Positions 29,101 to 37,726 of a stretch of DNA of 64,000 nucleotides are shown here, in pieces. The first letter of the stretch is position 1. Each line of letters begins with the position of its first letter. Below the pieces are notes generated by a model, which was given only the letters and a program-made list of their open reading frames with translations, was not told the origin of the DNA and ran no database searches. The DNA is from an uncultured Bacteroides sp. GTDB taxonomy: Bacteria > Bacteroidota > Bacteroidia > Bacteroidales > Bacteroidaceae. The DNA lies in NCBI GenBank assembly GCA_900555635.1, contig USLU01000015.1, positions 36,741-100,740 on the forward strand, written 5' to 3'. A program made the position numbers and the translations under genes.

Positions 29101-30207
29101 ATGAAAAAGATATTTAATCAGAAAATAGGAACACTATTGTTTGCCACACTGCTGTTAGCATGTGAGAATGATTTGGAAAAGGTGGTAATGTCTCCGGCTA
29201 ATGGTCCTTCCGATGTGGCAGTTGATACAGATACTCCATTAGTATGTTCTGCCGAGAATGCAAAAGACACCGCTTTTGTGATTACTTGGGGAGAAGCTGA
29301 CTTTGGAGAAAATATATCTTCTACTTATACTTTACAGATAGATATAGCTGGCAATAATTTTGCAGAACCACAAGAAATTGTGGCAGGAAATAATGTATTC
29401 AAAAAGTATCTTACTTCGGATAATCTAAACTCTATTATGCACAAGTTGGGGCAACCCATTGATGTAGCTACTGATTTGGAAGCTCGAGTTATGGCAAAAC
29501 CGATGGTACTGGGATCTTCTGAACCAACATTATCGGTATTATATTCTCCGGCAACAGTGAGGATGAATGTCACTTCGTTTGCGATGGCACCGCTTCATTT
29601 GATTGGTTCTATGTTCGGTCAATTTTTTGTTGATCCTAATGTTTGGGATATTGCTAACTATCGCTATGTCATGTTTCGTGATGATCCATTGGCTACCGAT
29701 GAGTATACTGGGTACATTCGCGCTTTCAGTAATGTGACTTGGGTGGGACAGTTTAAATTTATCAATGATGGTGACTTGAATACTTATACGATGTACGGTA
29801 AGAAGGATGCAAATACTTTGTCGCTTTCCGGTGATAACTTTGAACTTTCTAAAGACGGTTATTATACAATTACAGCAAGTACTTCCAAATTGACATATAC
29901 AATAAAGGAGTATGATATCAGTACGGCTTTGGAATATACTACAATGCAGCTTTCCGGCACAGCAGTGCCCAGCACGGTTACTTTAGAGCAGACTTATTAT
30001 GATCCTCATATTTGGATTGCTGACGATATAGCATTAACTTCCGGTGAACTGACTTTCCAAAGTGGTTCAAGTGTGTGGGGTGCGAAGACTTTCCCGTTTG
30101 GTAAAGGCACTGTTGGTGGTGAAGAAATCAAGGTGACTAAGGCTGGTAAGTATTATATAAAGTTCAATGACCTTACCGGACATTATGTGTTTTATCAAAA
30201 GAAATAA
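29101..30207 (+). CDS. SusE/SusF-like surface starch-binding lipoprotein
   Basis: A 368-residue lipoprotein with Cys at about residue 21 (LLLACENDLEK). An N-terminal SusE domain (Fn3-like: 'AFVITWGEADFGENISSTYT') is followed by two tandem carbohydrate-binding modules. The second runs from about residue 270 ('LSGTAVPSTVTLEQTYYDPH') and ends in 'TKAGKYYIKFNDLTGHYVF', the recurring end motif of SusE/F starch-binding domains. It is shorter than SusF and compatible with SusE. Supports an alpha-glucan component for PUL 2. Confidence 0.9.
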   Translation: MKKIFNQKIGTLLFATLLLACENDLEKVVMSPANGPSDVAVDTDTPLVCSAENAKDTAFVITWGEADFGENISSTYTLQIDIAGNNFAEPQEIVAGNNVFKKYLTSDNLNSIMHKLGQPIDVATDLEARVMAKPMVLGSSEPTLSVLYSPATVRMNVTSFAMAPLHLIGSMFGQFFVDPNVWDIANYRYVMFRDDPLATDEYTGYIRAFSNVTWVGQFKFINDGDLNTYTMYGKKDANTLSLSGDNFELSKDGYYTITASTSKLTYTIKEYDISTALEYTTMQLSGTAVPSTVTLEQTYYDPHIWIADDIALTSGELTFQSGSSVWGAKTFPFGKGTVGGEEIKVTKAGKYYIKFNDLTGHYVFYQKK

Positions 30208-30213
30208 GAGATC

Positions 30214-32043
30214 ATGACGATTCGTATCTTATCCATTTTTGTATGGCTCACATGCGGACTTTCTTTGACTATGCTTGCACAGAAGGTAGAGCGGGTAGAA
30301 CCGCTCTGCTGGTGGGTAGGCATGAAAACCGACTTGCAATTGATGCTGTATGGTCAGAATCTAAAAGACGGTAGTGTGAAAGTTTTACAGTCGGGAATGA
30401 CGGTAAAGGCCGTGCATAATGCTGAAAGCCCGAACTATCTATTCGTTGATGTGGATATAGAGAAACCGGGAACCTATACAATTGAAGTTTCGCATGGTAA
30501 CAAGAAGACAAAGGTTAACTATAAAGTACTTGAACGTCGTGCTGGTTCTGAATCCCGCGTAGGATTGACCTTGTCGGATGCCATCTATTTGATAATGCCT
30601 GATCGCTTTTCTAATGGTGATCCTAGGAATGATAGGGTAGAAGGATCGTTACAAGTACTTGACCGTAAGGGGTTAGAAGCACGTCATGGTGGTGATATCC
30701 AAGGTGTTATTAACCATCTGGATTATATGGTTGATTTAGGAGTTACGGCCTTATGGTCTACTCCTCTACTCGAAGACAATCAATTCTATCATCAGTATGC
30801 CATTTCTGACTATTATCGTATTGACCCTCATTTTGGTACTAATGAACTTTATAAAGAGATGGTGAGTGAAGCTCATTCGAAAGGGGTGAAGATCATACAG
30901 GATATTGTTCCAAATCATTGCAGTTCTGGACATTGGTGGATGAAAGACTTGCCTTTTACAGATTGGGTGAATCAATTTGACACTTTTACGCAAAGCAATT
31001 ATGCATTGCAGACCTACAGTGATACACATGCTTCGCAAGCGGACCGAATGTTGTGCGGACATGGTTGGTTTGTGGAAAGTTTGCCGGATATGAATTTATC
31101 TAATCCTTACACATTGCAATATCTCACTCAGATGGCTATTTGGTGGATTGAATTTGCTGATCTTGATGCTCTTCGGGTAGACACTTATTTCTATATGGGA
31201 CATGAAGGTAGTTGCTGGACAAAGAATATCCGATATGAATATCCGAATATGGAATTTGTAGGTGAGGTGTGGGGGAATGACCCCGGAATCATATCCTATT
31301 GGTTAGGAGATGAACCAAAGCATGACGGATTTGCCAGTCATCTTCCTAAAGCAATGGATTTTCCATTGGAACGCTCATTAGTCATGGGACTTTCTAATGA
31401 TAATGAGGCTTGGGGAGGTAGTACAAAGGCTATTTATAACACAATTGCACAAGATTTTCTATATGAAGACGCTAAAAACTCATTGGTTGTCTTCGCCGAT
31501 AATCATGATATTGACCGCATCTATAATATGTTGGGAAAGGATATAAAGAAGGTGAAAATGGCAATGAGTTTTATTACGACTACCCGTGGGTTGCCGCAAA
31601 TCTATTACGGTACGGAACTCCTGTTTGCCGATGATCCTCGTGGTGGAGCGCATAAATGCCGTATGGATTTTCCTGGTGGTTGGGAAGAGGATACCATTAA
31701 TCTCTTCAATGTGGAAAATAGGGATGCTCAGCAGAAAGAGATGTTCGACCATGTACGTACTCTACTTCATTTCCGTAAGAATACGCCGGTAGTGTATAAT
31801 GGTGAATTGATGCATTATGTGCCCAAAGATAATGTTTATACCTATTTCCGTTACAACGATTCGGAGTGTGTTATGGTGATACTTAACGGCTCCTCCCAAG
31901 CACATGCAATTGACTGGAATCGGTTTGATGAACGGTTGGCTGGTAAAACAATAGGTTATGATGTACTTGCTGATCGTAGGTTGACTAAAGGCGAAAAAAT
32001 AGAAATAGAGAGTAATGGCTCGATGATAATCTATTTTAAATGA
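30214..32043 (+). CDS. GH13 neopullulanase/cyclomaltodextrinase-type enzyme (SusA-like)
   Basis: A 609-residue periplasmic GH13 enzyme. A signal peptide (ending near MLAQ, no lipobox cysteine) precedes a cyclomaltodextrinase N-terminal domain ('VERVEPLCWWVGMKTDLQLM'). The catalytic barrel runs from about residue 125 ('IYLIMPDRFSNGDPRND') and a C-terminal beta domain follows. The nucleophile is in 'DALRVDTYFY' (Asp near 319), the acid/base in 'FVGEVWGND' (Glu near 350), and the transition-state Asp in 'FADNHDIDR' (near 432). It matches SusA in family, size and place. No surface lipoprotein amylase (SusG type) is present in this operon, so long starch may not be the target. Confidence 0.93.
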   Translation: MTIRILSIFVWLTCGLSLTMLAQKVERVEPLCWWVGMKTDLQLMLYGQNLKDGSVKVLQSGMTVKAVHNAESPNYLFVDVDIEKPGTYTIEVSHGNKKTKVNYKVLERRAGSESRVGLTLSDAIYLIMPDRFSNGDPRNDRVEGSLQVLDRKGLEARHGGDIQGVINHLDYMVDLGVTALWSTPLLEDNQFYHQYAISDYYRIDPHFGTNELYKEMVSEAHSKGVKIIQDIVPNHCSSGHWWMKDLPFTDWVNQFDTFTQSNYALQTYSDTHASQADRMLCGHGWFVESLPDMNLSNPYTLQYLTQMAIWWIEFADLDALRVDTYFYMGHEGSCWTKNIRYEYPNMEFVGEVWGNDPGIISYWLGDEPKHDGFASHLPKAMDFPLERSLVMGLSNDNEAWGGSTKAIYNTIAQDFLYEDAKNSLVVFADNHDIDRIYNMLGKDIKKVKMAMSFITTTRGLPQIYYGTELLFADDPRGGAHKCRMDFPGGWEEDTINLFNVENRDAQQKEMFDHVRTLLHFRKNTPVVYNGELMHYVPKDNVYTYFRYNDSECVMVILNGSSQAHAIDWNRFDERLAGKTIGYDVLADRRLTKGEKIEIESNGSMIIYFK

Positions 32044-32090
32044 TTGTTTTTTACTGGATGGATTTTATTAAATTTTAATGTAAAATAAAT

Positions 32091-32738
32091 ATGGCAGAAT
32101 TGAACTTACTTTTTGAAGCAATCCTCAAAGGAAAGCAGAAAGATGCAGTTGAAATTACTCAACAGGCAATTAAGGATGATGTGGCTCCCAAAGAGTTGAT
32201 TGATAACTATCTGATAAAAGCGATGGAGGAAATTGGCAGTCGTTTTGAACAACAAAAGGCTTTTGTTCCTGAGTTGTTGATGGCAGGTCGTGCTATGAAA
32301 TCTTCTCTGTCTCTGCTTCAACCTTTACTGAAGGGAGAAGACGAGAAGTCTAATTTGGGAACGGTAGTTATTGGAACCGTGAAAGGTGACTTACACGATA
32401 TTGGCAAGAACTTGGTTGGCTCCATGTTCGAAGGATGTGGCTTTCAGGTCATAGACTTGGGGGTGGACGCTGATTCGGATAAAGTGATTTCGGCGGTAAA
32501 AGAGCATAAACCAGATGTCATCGGACTGAGTGCACTTTTGACAACTACTATGCCCTACATGAAGACTATTATTGATGCTTTGGAAGAAGCCGGACTTCGC
32601 CAACAAGTGAAAGTGATGGTAGGCGGAGCACCCGTAAGTGCAGGTTTCGCAGCTGAAATAGGTGCGGACGGATATAGTGATAGTGCTAACTCAGCAGTAG
32701 TGAAAGCAAAAGAATTATTAGGTATAGCTCATTCATAA
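32091..32738 (+). CDS. Corrinoid (cobalamin-binding) methyltransferase subunit
   Basis: A 215-residue cytoplasmic corrinoid protein of the MtaC/MtbC/MtvC type. Residues of about 1-85 form the helical cap ('LFEAILKGKQKDAVEITQQA', 'VPELLMAGRAMKSSLSLL'). Residues 95-215 form the Rossmann B12-binding domain with the base-off/His-on signature: 'GDLHDIGKNLVG' (lower-ligand His at 102), 'IGLSALLTTTM', and 'VMVGGAPVSAGFAAEIGADG'. Such proteins carry a methyl group on cobalt between a donor-specific and an acceptor-specific methyltransferase. It starts 47 bp after the GH13 gene and opens the methyl-transfer module of PUL 2. Confidence 0.95.
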   Translation: MAELNLLFEAILKGKQKDAVEITQQAIKDDVAPKELIDNYLIKAMEEIGSRFEQQKAFVPELLMAGRAMKSSLSLLQPLLKGEDEKSNLGTVVIGTVKGDLHDIGKNLVGSMFEGCGFQVIDLGVDADSDKVISAVKEHKPDVIGLSALLTTTMPYMKTIIDALEEAGLRQQVKVMVGGAPVSAGFAAEIGADGYSDSANSAVVKAKELLGIAHS

Positions 32739-32748
32739 ATAGAAGTAT

Positions 32749-33684
32749 ATGTCTGAAACAAACAACCTTCCGATAGAAGTAGATATTGTATCCGGTTTTT
32801 TAGGAGCTGGAAAAACAACGTTGATTCGCCAACTGATTGACGAAGGACTGTATGCAGACAAACTGATTGTATTGGAAAATGAGTTTGGTGTAATTAATAT
32901 CGACAGTGAAACTCTGAGTGCTACTGGGGTAGAAGTAGAGAGCATCATTGCTAGTTGTATTTGTTGTGGCGGTGCGGATACACTTGTTGACAAGCTAACC
33001 GGAATAGCGGCGGCTCATGCCCCTCGCAAATTGCTTGTTGAACCTACCGGAGTAGCCCGTCTGTCTGATGTTCGTCGCGTTTTCCAATATCCTATAGTAA
33101 GAAGCCTTTATCGATTGAATAAGGTTGTTACGGTAGTAGATGCTCTAAACTATTCCGTATGGATGAAGGTTTCCAAAGAATTTTTCTATGACCAAATTCG
33201 GTTCAGTGACTTTATCTACGTAAGTAAAGTTGAAGAATCACAGCCTGAGCAGGTGGCTGAACTGATGGATTTATTAGGCAAAATCTCTCCGGATTGTCCT
33301 GTATTTACTAATATCCAAATTTTATTGGATGTTTGGCGAACAGGATTTGAAAAGGGAGTTCATCAACCTGTATATAGTGTTCTAGGAAAGCATGGTGGTA
33401 ATTTTGAATCCATTGCTATTGAATTTTCTACTAGGCTGGACTGTAACGCATTACTTCAACTGCTCAATAAAGCTCAGGGAGGAGAATTTGGGAATATTTA
33501 TCGTATAAAAGGTGGTTTTCAGGATGAAACTGGAGCGGGCTTCACCCTTCATTGGGTTGGAGACCGTTATCAGTTGATTCCCTCTGGCGATGACGTGGTT
33601 CTATCCCCTAGTCTCTGTATTATTGGTTGTAATTTGGATAGAGATTCTCTGTATCGGGAGTTTGAATTAATTAAATATGAATGA
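32749..33684 (+). CDS. CobW/YjiA (COG0523) family GTPase
   Basis: A 311-residue G3E-family GTPase. The P-loop 'GFLGAGKTTLIRQL' is at about residues 15-28, Walker B-like 'VEPTGVARL' follows, and the metal-site motif 'CICCGG' is at about 70-75 (CxCC). The C-terminal CobW_C domain spans about 220-311. Members deliver metals such as zinc or cobalt, or assist cobalamin enzymes. Lying 10 bp after the corrinoid protein and 18 bp before a zinc-type methyltransferase, it likely loads zinc into the UroD-type proteins or helps cobalamin assembly; both are inference. Confidence 0.9.
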   Translation: MSETNNLPIEVDIVSGFLGAGKTTLIRQLIDEGLYADKLIVLENEFGVINIDSETLSATGVEVESIIASCICCGGADTLVDKLTGIAAAHAPRKLLVEPTGVARLSDVRRVFQYPIVRSLYRLNKVVTVVDALNYSVWMKVSKEFFYDQIRFSDFIYVSKVEESQPEQVAELMDLLGKISPDCPVFTNIQILLDVWRTGFEKGVHQPVYSVLGKHGGNFESIAIEFSTRLDCNALLQLLNKAQGGEFGNIYRIKGGFQDETGAGFTLHWVGDRYQLIPSGDDVVLSPSLCIIGCNLDRDSLYREFELIKYE

Positions 33685-33702
33685 TTTTAAAAAATAACGA
33701 AT

Positions 33703-34716
33703 ATGAAAGACAGGAATATGAATCAATGGGTGGATAGTGTGTTGTCTGATAAAAAGAGAATAGCGATCCCCATTATGACCCATCCGGGTATTGAACTGAT
33801 TGGCAAAACGGTGTACGAAGCAGTGAGTGATGGTCAAGTACATTTTGAGGCAATTAAAGCTTTGAATGACAAATACCCTTCCGCAGCTTGTTCGGTAATT
33901 ATGGATTTGACGGTAGAGGCTGAAGCTTTTGGAGCTAAAGTAGATTTTCCGAAAGACGAAATCCCCAATGTGATTGGGCGTTTGGTTGCCGACTATGAAG
34001 GTGTGGAAAAGATGGAAATTCCTGATATGTCAAAAGGCCGTTTACGGGAATATTTGAAAGCGAATCGTCTGACGGCAGAGGCAATTATAGATAAGCCGGT
34101 TTTTGGAGGAATGATTGGTCCATTCTCGTTGGCAGGTCGTTTGTTTGATATGTCCGAGTTTATGATGGCATGCTATTGTGAACCTGATACGGCTAATTTA
34201 CTATTGGAGAAGTGTACAGAGTTCTTGACCATTTATTGTTTGGAACTAAAGAATCAAGGGATACAGGGGGTGGTTATTGCCGAACCGGCTGCTGGTTTGA
34301 TGTCTAATGATGGGTGCGACGAATTTTCTTCGCTGTATGTAAAAAAGATTGTAGATGCAGTACAGGATGATAACTTTGTTGTAATTTTACACAATTGTGG
34401 TAATACAGGACATTGTACGGAAGCGATGGTAGCTACCGGTGCCCGTGCTTTCCACTTTGGAAACAAAATAGATATGAAGAACGCGCTAAATGATTGTCCG
34501 GCTGATGTACTGGTAATGGGGAATCTTGACCCTGTAACTCTTTTTAAATCAGCCACGCCTGAAGTATTGAAAGAAGCAACCTTAGAACTTCTTCATAAGG
34601 CGGAAGGGTATCCCAACTTTGTGTTGTCATCTGGATGTGATGTACCACCACACACTCCTCATACTAATATTGAAGCTTTTTATGCAGCCTTGGAGGCATA
34701 TAATCAATCAGTCTGA
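33703..34716 (+). CDS. UroD-family corrinoid methyltransferase, copy 1 (MtaA/MtbA-like)
   Basis: A 337-residue TIM-barrel protein of the uroporphyrinogen-decarboxylase superfamily in its methyltransferase branch. The zinc-type ligands are in 'VILHNCGNTGH' (His 230, Cys 232) and 'LSSGCDVPPHTP' (Cys 312), the H-x-C...C pattern of MtaA/MtbA and MtvB-like enzymes rather than true UroD. Such proteins either take methyl from a substrate (MT1) or pass it from the corrinoid to an acceptor (MT2). Context is the corrinoid gene upstream and the reactivation domain 5 bp downstream. It is not haem synthesis: the arrangement and metal site argue against it. A second start lies at codon 6. Confidence 0.9.
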   Translation: MKDRNMNQWVDSVLSDKKRIAIPIMTHPGIELIGKTVYEAVSDGQVHFEAIKALNDKYPSAACSVIMDLTVEAEAFGAKVDFPKDEIPNVIGRLVADYEGVEKMEIPDMSKGRLREYLKANRLTAEAIIDKPVFGGMIGPFSLAGRLFDMSEFMMACYCEPDTANLLLEKCTEFLTIYCLELKNQGIQGVVIAEPAAGLMSNDGCDEFSSLYVKKIVDAVQDDNFVVILHNCGNTGHCTEAMVATGARAFHFGNKIDMKNALNDCPADVLVMGNLDPVTLFKSATPEVLKEATLELLHKAEGYPNFVLSSGCDVPPHTPHTNIEAFYAALEAYNQSV

Positions 34717-34721
34717 GAAAT

Positions 34722-35408
34722 ATGAAGAAAGTTGAATTCTTTGATTGTACAATTGCCGATCTCTCTTGGGATATCCGTGAAATATATTTATTAATGGGAT
34801 ATGGCTCTCATATCCCCGAAGAGGGGGTGCGGCAATTAATACAGGAAATACTGGACGAGTTGAGTCATCGGTTAGTACCTCATTATGGTTACGTCCTTGT
34901 TGACGGAAATGTACCTGAGCGTGGGAAACTTCTGTTGGACAATCAATTATTCAATCCTGGTGCAATCATATCACATGCTATGAAAGGAGCTGAGAAGTAT
35001 GCTGTTTTTACTGCTACTATCGGTGAAGAGTTCGATAACTTCAGCCGGCAACTGAAAGCAGAAGATGATATTCTCCGTGTTTTCATTGCTGATGCGTTGG
35101 GCTCCGTGTTGGCCGAAGCTACTGTTACTTTACTTATGAAGCAGTTGGAAGTAATGGCAGATAAGGAAGGTATGCACATTAGCAATAATTATAGTCCCGG
35201 TTATTGTGATTGGTTTCTTGCTGAGCAGAAGCAGCTATTCAGTTTCTTTCCCGAAAGCAGTACAGGTATTACTTTAACAGATTCCTGCTTGATGCTCCCG
35301 GTCAAGTCGGTTAGCGGTATTGTTGCTCTTGGAAAAGATGTTAAGCGAAGGGAATATGGTTGCAATATCTGTAAGATGGTGAATTGCATCAAGAATAAGA
35401 AAAAATGA
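34722..35408 (+). CDS. Stand-alone MetH-type reactivation (AdoMet-binding) domain protein
   Basis: A 228-residue protein matching only the vitamin B12-dependent methionine synthase activation domain, usually the C-terminal module of MetH. It uses AdoMet and an electron donor to re-methylate cob(II)alamin. Visible are 'ATIGEEFDNFSRQL', 'FIADALGSVLAEATV', 'NYSPGYCDWFLAEQ' (the SPGY motif of the AdoMet site) and 'DSCLMLPVKSVSGIVALG'. It ends in a cysteine cluster 'YGCNICKMVNC' (C-x2-C-x4-C), a possible metal or redox site. It probably rescues the corrinoid protein encoded at 32091. Its stop codon overlaps the next in-frame ATG (35405). Confidence 0.88.
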   Translation: MKKVEFFDCTIADLSWDIREIYLLMGYGSHIPEEGVRQLIQEILDELSHRLVPHYGYVLVDGNVPERGKLLLDNQLFNPGAIISHAMKGAEKYAVFTATIGEEFDNFSRQLKAEDDILRVFIADALGSVLAEATVTLLMKQLEVMADKEGMHISNNYSPGYCDWFLAEQKQLFSFFPESSTGITLTDSCLMLPVKSVSGIVALGKDVKRREYGCNICKMVNCIKNKKK

Positions 35409-35434
35409 AAGACTACTTTAAACAAATTAATGCC

Positions 35435-37726
35435 ATGATAAAGAAATTAGTAATAACAAGTTTATTGGTCATATCCGCGGCGGGTACTTTTGCACAGATG
35501 CTTGCTGATAAAGAAGCAGAGATGGATAAGTTTATTACCAGCCTGATGAGTAAAATGACATTGGAAGAAAAAATAGGACAGTTACACCAGATTTCCGGTG
35601 GTGACGTCGTTTCCGGAGAACTCTCTAGTGATGGAAATAAGACTGCGCAACAGATTCGTAATGGTGCTGTAGGTTCTATGCTGAATGCTAAAGGAGTGGA
35701 AAAAGTCTATGCTTTGCAAAAGGTGGCGGTTGAACAAAGCCGTTTGAAAATTCCTTTGATGTTCGGCATGGATGTTATTCACGGTTATGAGACTGCTTTC
35801 CCTGTTCCTTTGGCAATGGCTTCTACCTGGAATATGAAGCAGGTTGAGACAATGGCGCGTACAGCAGCCGTTGAAGCCAGTGCCGACGGAGTATGCTGGA
35901 CATTTAGTCCAATGGTGGATATTACCCGTGATCCTCGTTGGGGACGTATTGTGGAGGGTGCCGGAGAAGATCCGTTCTTGGGTGGAGCGGTGGCAAAGGC
36001 AATGGTTAAAGGCTATCAGGGAGAGCCGGGTTTTGCTACTAATACGCAAATACTATCTTGCGTGAAACATTTTGCTTTATATGGTGCCCCGGATGCAGGT
36101 CGTGATTATAGTACGGTAGATATGAGCCGTTTGCGTATGTTTAATGATTACCTCTATCCATATCAGGCGGCAGTAGATGCGGGGGTTGCTACGGTGATGT
36201 CTTCTTTCAATGAAATTGATAATGTTCCGGCTACTGCAAACAAATGGTTACTAGAGGATTTGCTTCGTAAGCAATGGGGATTCAAGGGATTGGTATTGAC
36301 AGACTATGCTTCTATCAATGACTTGGTTCGTCATGGAGTTGGTGATCCGGTATCTACTACTATCCGTGCTTTAGAAGCTGGAACAGATATTGATATGGAA
36401 GCTTATGCGTATCACTATATGTTGCCCGAAGCTGTTAAAAACGGTCGTGTACCTATGGCGTTGATTGACAAGGCTTGCCGCAGAGTGCTTGAAGCAAAAT
36501 ATCAATTAGGATTGTTCGAAAATCCATATAAATATTGTGATGTTACTCGTCCTTCAAAGGATTTCTTTACCAAAGAGAACCGGACTAAGTCTCGTCAGGC
36601 AGCCTGTGAAAGTTTTGTCCTTCTAAAGAATGACAATAACCTGTTACCATTGAAAAAAGGAGGCACTATTGCCGTTATCGGTCCTCATGGTAATAATCGT
36701 CCGATGATGTTAGGTCCGTGGTTTTATCCTCATAATATCTTCCGTGCTGCCACGGTAGTCGAAGGATTGAAAGAGGCTGTGGGAAGTAAAGGCAAAGTTG
36801 TTTATGCACGCGGTTGCCAACCATTTGAAAGTGAAGAGTATGCGCAACGTGTTTATTTCGGAAAAGAGTTTGAGAAAGACAACCGTCCAGATGCTGAAAT
36901 TCTAGCTGAGGCATTGAATACTGCAAAGGATGCTGATGTGATTGTAGCTACCTTAGGAGAATCTACTGAGATGAGTGGAGAATCCAGTAGTCGTTCTATT
37001 CTTGATTTGCCGAAACCACAACAAGAGCTATTGAAGGCATTGGCTAAAACAGGTAAGCCGGTGGTGTTAGTACTGTTTACAGGTCGACCACTTACTATTA
37101 ATTGGGAGAAAGAAAATATTCCTGCTATTCTGAATGTTTGGTTTCCTGGTACGGAAGCAGCATATGCTATTGCCGATGTACTATTTGGTGATGTAAATCC
37201 AAGTGGAAAACTTACTGCTACCTGGCCGCAAAGTGTAGGACAAATACCTATCTATTATAATTATAAGAATACAGGTAAGCCAATGGATAAATGGTTCCAA
37301 AAATTCCGTAGCGGTTATCTGGATGTATCTAATGAGCCTTTATACCCGTTTGGTTATGGGTTGAGCTATACAAACTTTGAGTATAGCGATGTAGTTTTGA
37401 ATGACTCTGTAATGGGACCTAAGGGCCGAATTATGGCTAGCGTAACTATAAAAAATACAGGAAAACGTGATGGTCACGAAGTTGTCCAGCTTTATATCTG
37501 CGACAAGGCAGCCAGCATTATCCGACCATTGAAGGAGTTGAAAGGCTTCCAAAAGGTATTTATTAAAGCTGGTCAATCTGTAAAGGTTGATTTTCCCATC
37601 ACTACAGACTTGTTGAAATTCTATAATTATGATCTGGAGTATGTGTATGAACCGGGAGACTTTGACGTAATGATTGGATGTAACAGTGAGGAATTGAAAT
37701 CTGCCAAGTTCACTTTAGTTGAATAA
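35435..37726 (+). CDS. GH3-family beta-glucosidase-like enzyme
   Basis: A 763-residue secreted GH3 enzyme. The start at 35435 gives a clean signal peptide (MIKKLVITSLLVISAAGTFAQ); an ATG at 35405 overlaps the previous stop and would add ten residues. Domain order is (beta/alpha)8 barrel, alpha/beta sandwich, and C-terminal fibronectin-III-like domain ('GHEVVQLYICDKAASIIRPL'). Substrate-site motifs include 'GRIVEGAGEDPFLGG' and 'KHFALYGAPDAGRDY'. The nucleophile is the Asp of 'LVLTDYASI' (near 289). Bacteroides relatives are mostly beta-glucosidases. A beta-linkage enzyme in an alpha-glucan-type locus points to a mixed glycoside substrate. Confidence 0.92.
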   Translation: MIKKLVITSLLVISAAGTFAQMLADKEAEMDKFITSLMSKMTLEEKIGQLHQISGGDVVSGELSSDGNKTAQQIRNGAVGSMLNAKGVEKVYALQKVAVEQSRLKIPLMFGMDVIHGYETAFPVPLAMASTWNMKQVETMARTAAVEASADGVCWTFSPMVDITRDPRWGRIVEGAGEDPFLGGAVAKAMVKGYQGEPGFATNTQILSCVKHFALYGAPDAGRDYSTVDMSRLRMFNDYLYPYQAAVDAGVATVMSSFNEIDNVPATANKWLLEDLLRKQWGFKGLVLTDYASINDLVRHGVGDPVSTTIRALEAGTDIDMEAYAYHYMLPEAVKNGRVPMALIDKACRRVLEAKYQLGLFENPYKYCDVTRPSKDFFTKENRTKSRQAACESFVLLKNDNNLLPLKKGGTIAVIGPHGNNRPMMLGPWFYPHNIFRAATVVEGLKEAVGSKGKVVYARGCQPFESEEYAQRVYFGKEFEKDNRPDAEILAEALNTAKDADVIVATLGESTEMSGESSSRSILDLPKPQQELLKALAKTGKPVVLVLFTGRPLTINWEKENIPAILNVWFPGTEAAYAIADVLFGDVNPSGKLTATWPQSVGQIPIYYNYKNTGKPMDKWFQKFRSGYLDVSNEPLYPFGYGLSYTNFEYSDVVLNDSVMGPKGRIMASVTIKNTGKRDGHEVVQLYICDKAASIIRPLKELKGFQKVFIKAGQSVKVDFPITTDLLKFYNYDLEYVYEPGDFDVMIGCNSEELKSAKFTLVE

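Noticed and set aside
32044..32090. A cobalamin riboswitch ahead of the corrinoid module
   Set aside because: The gap is only 47 bp, AT-rich, and shows no B12-box or room for the fold.
33703..34716. Uroporphyrinogen decarboxylase of haem synthesis
   Set aside because: The metal-binding H-x-C...C pattern and the corrinoid neighbours fit the methyltransferase branch.
32091..35408. The methyl-transfer genes as a split methionine synthase
   Set aside because: A corrinoid domain and reactivation domain are present, but no homocysteine-binding or pterin-binding domain is encoded, and the genes are fused into a glycan operon. It cannot be fully excluded without seeing the rest of the genome.
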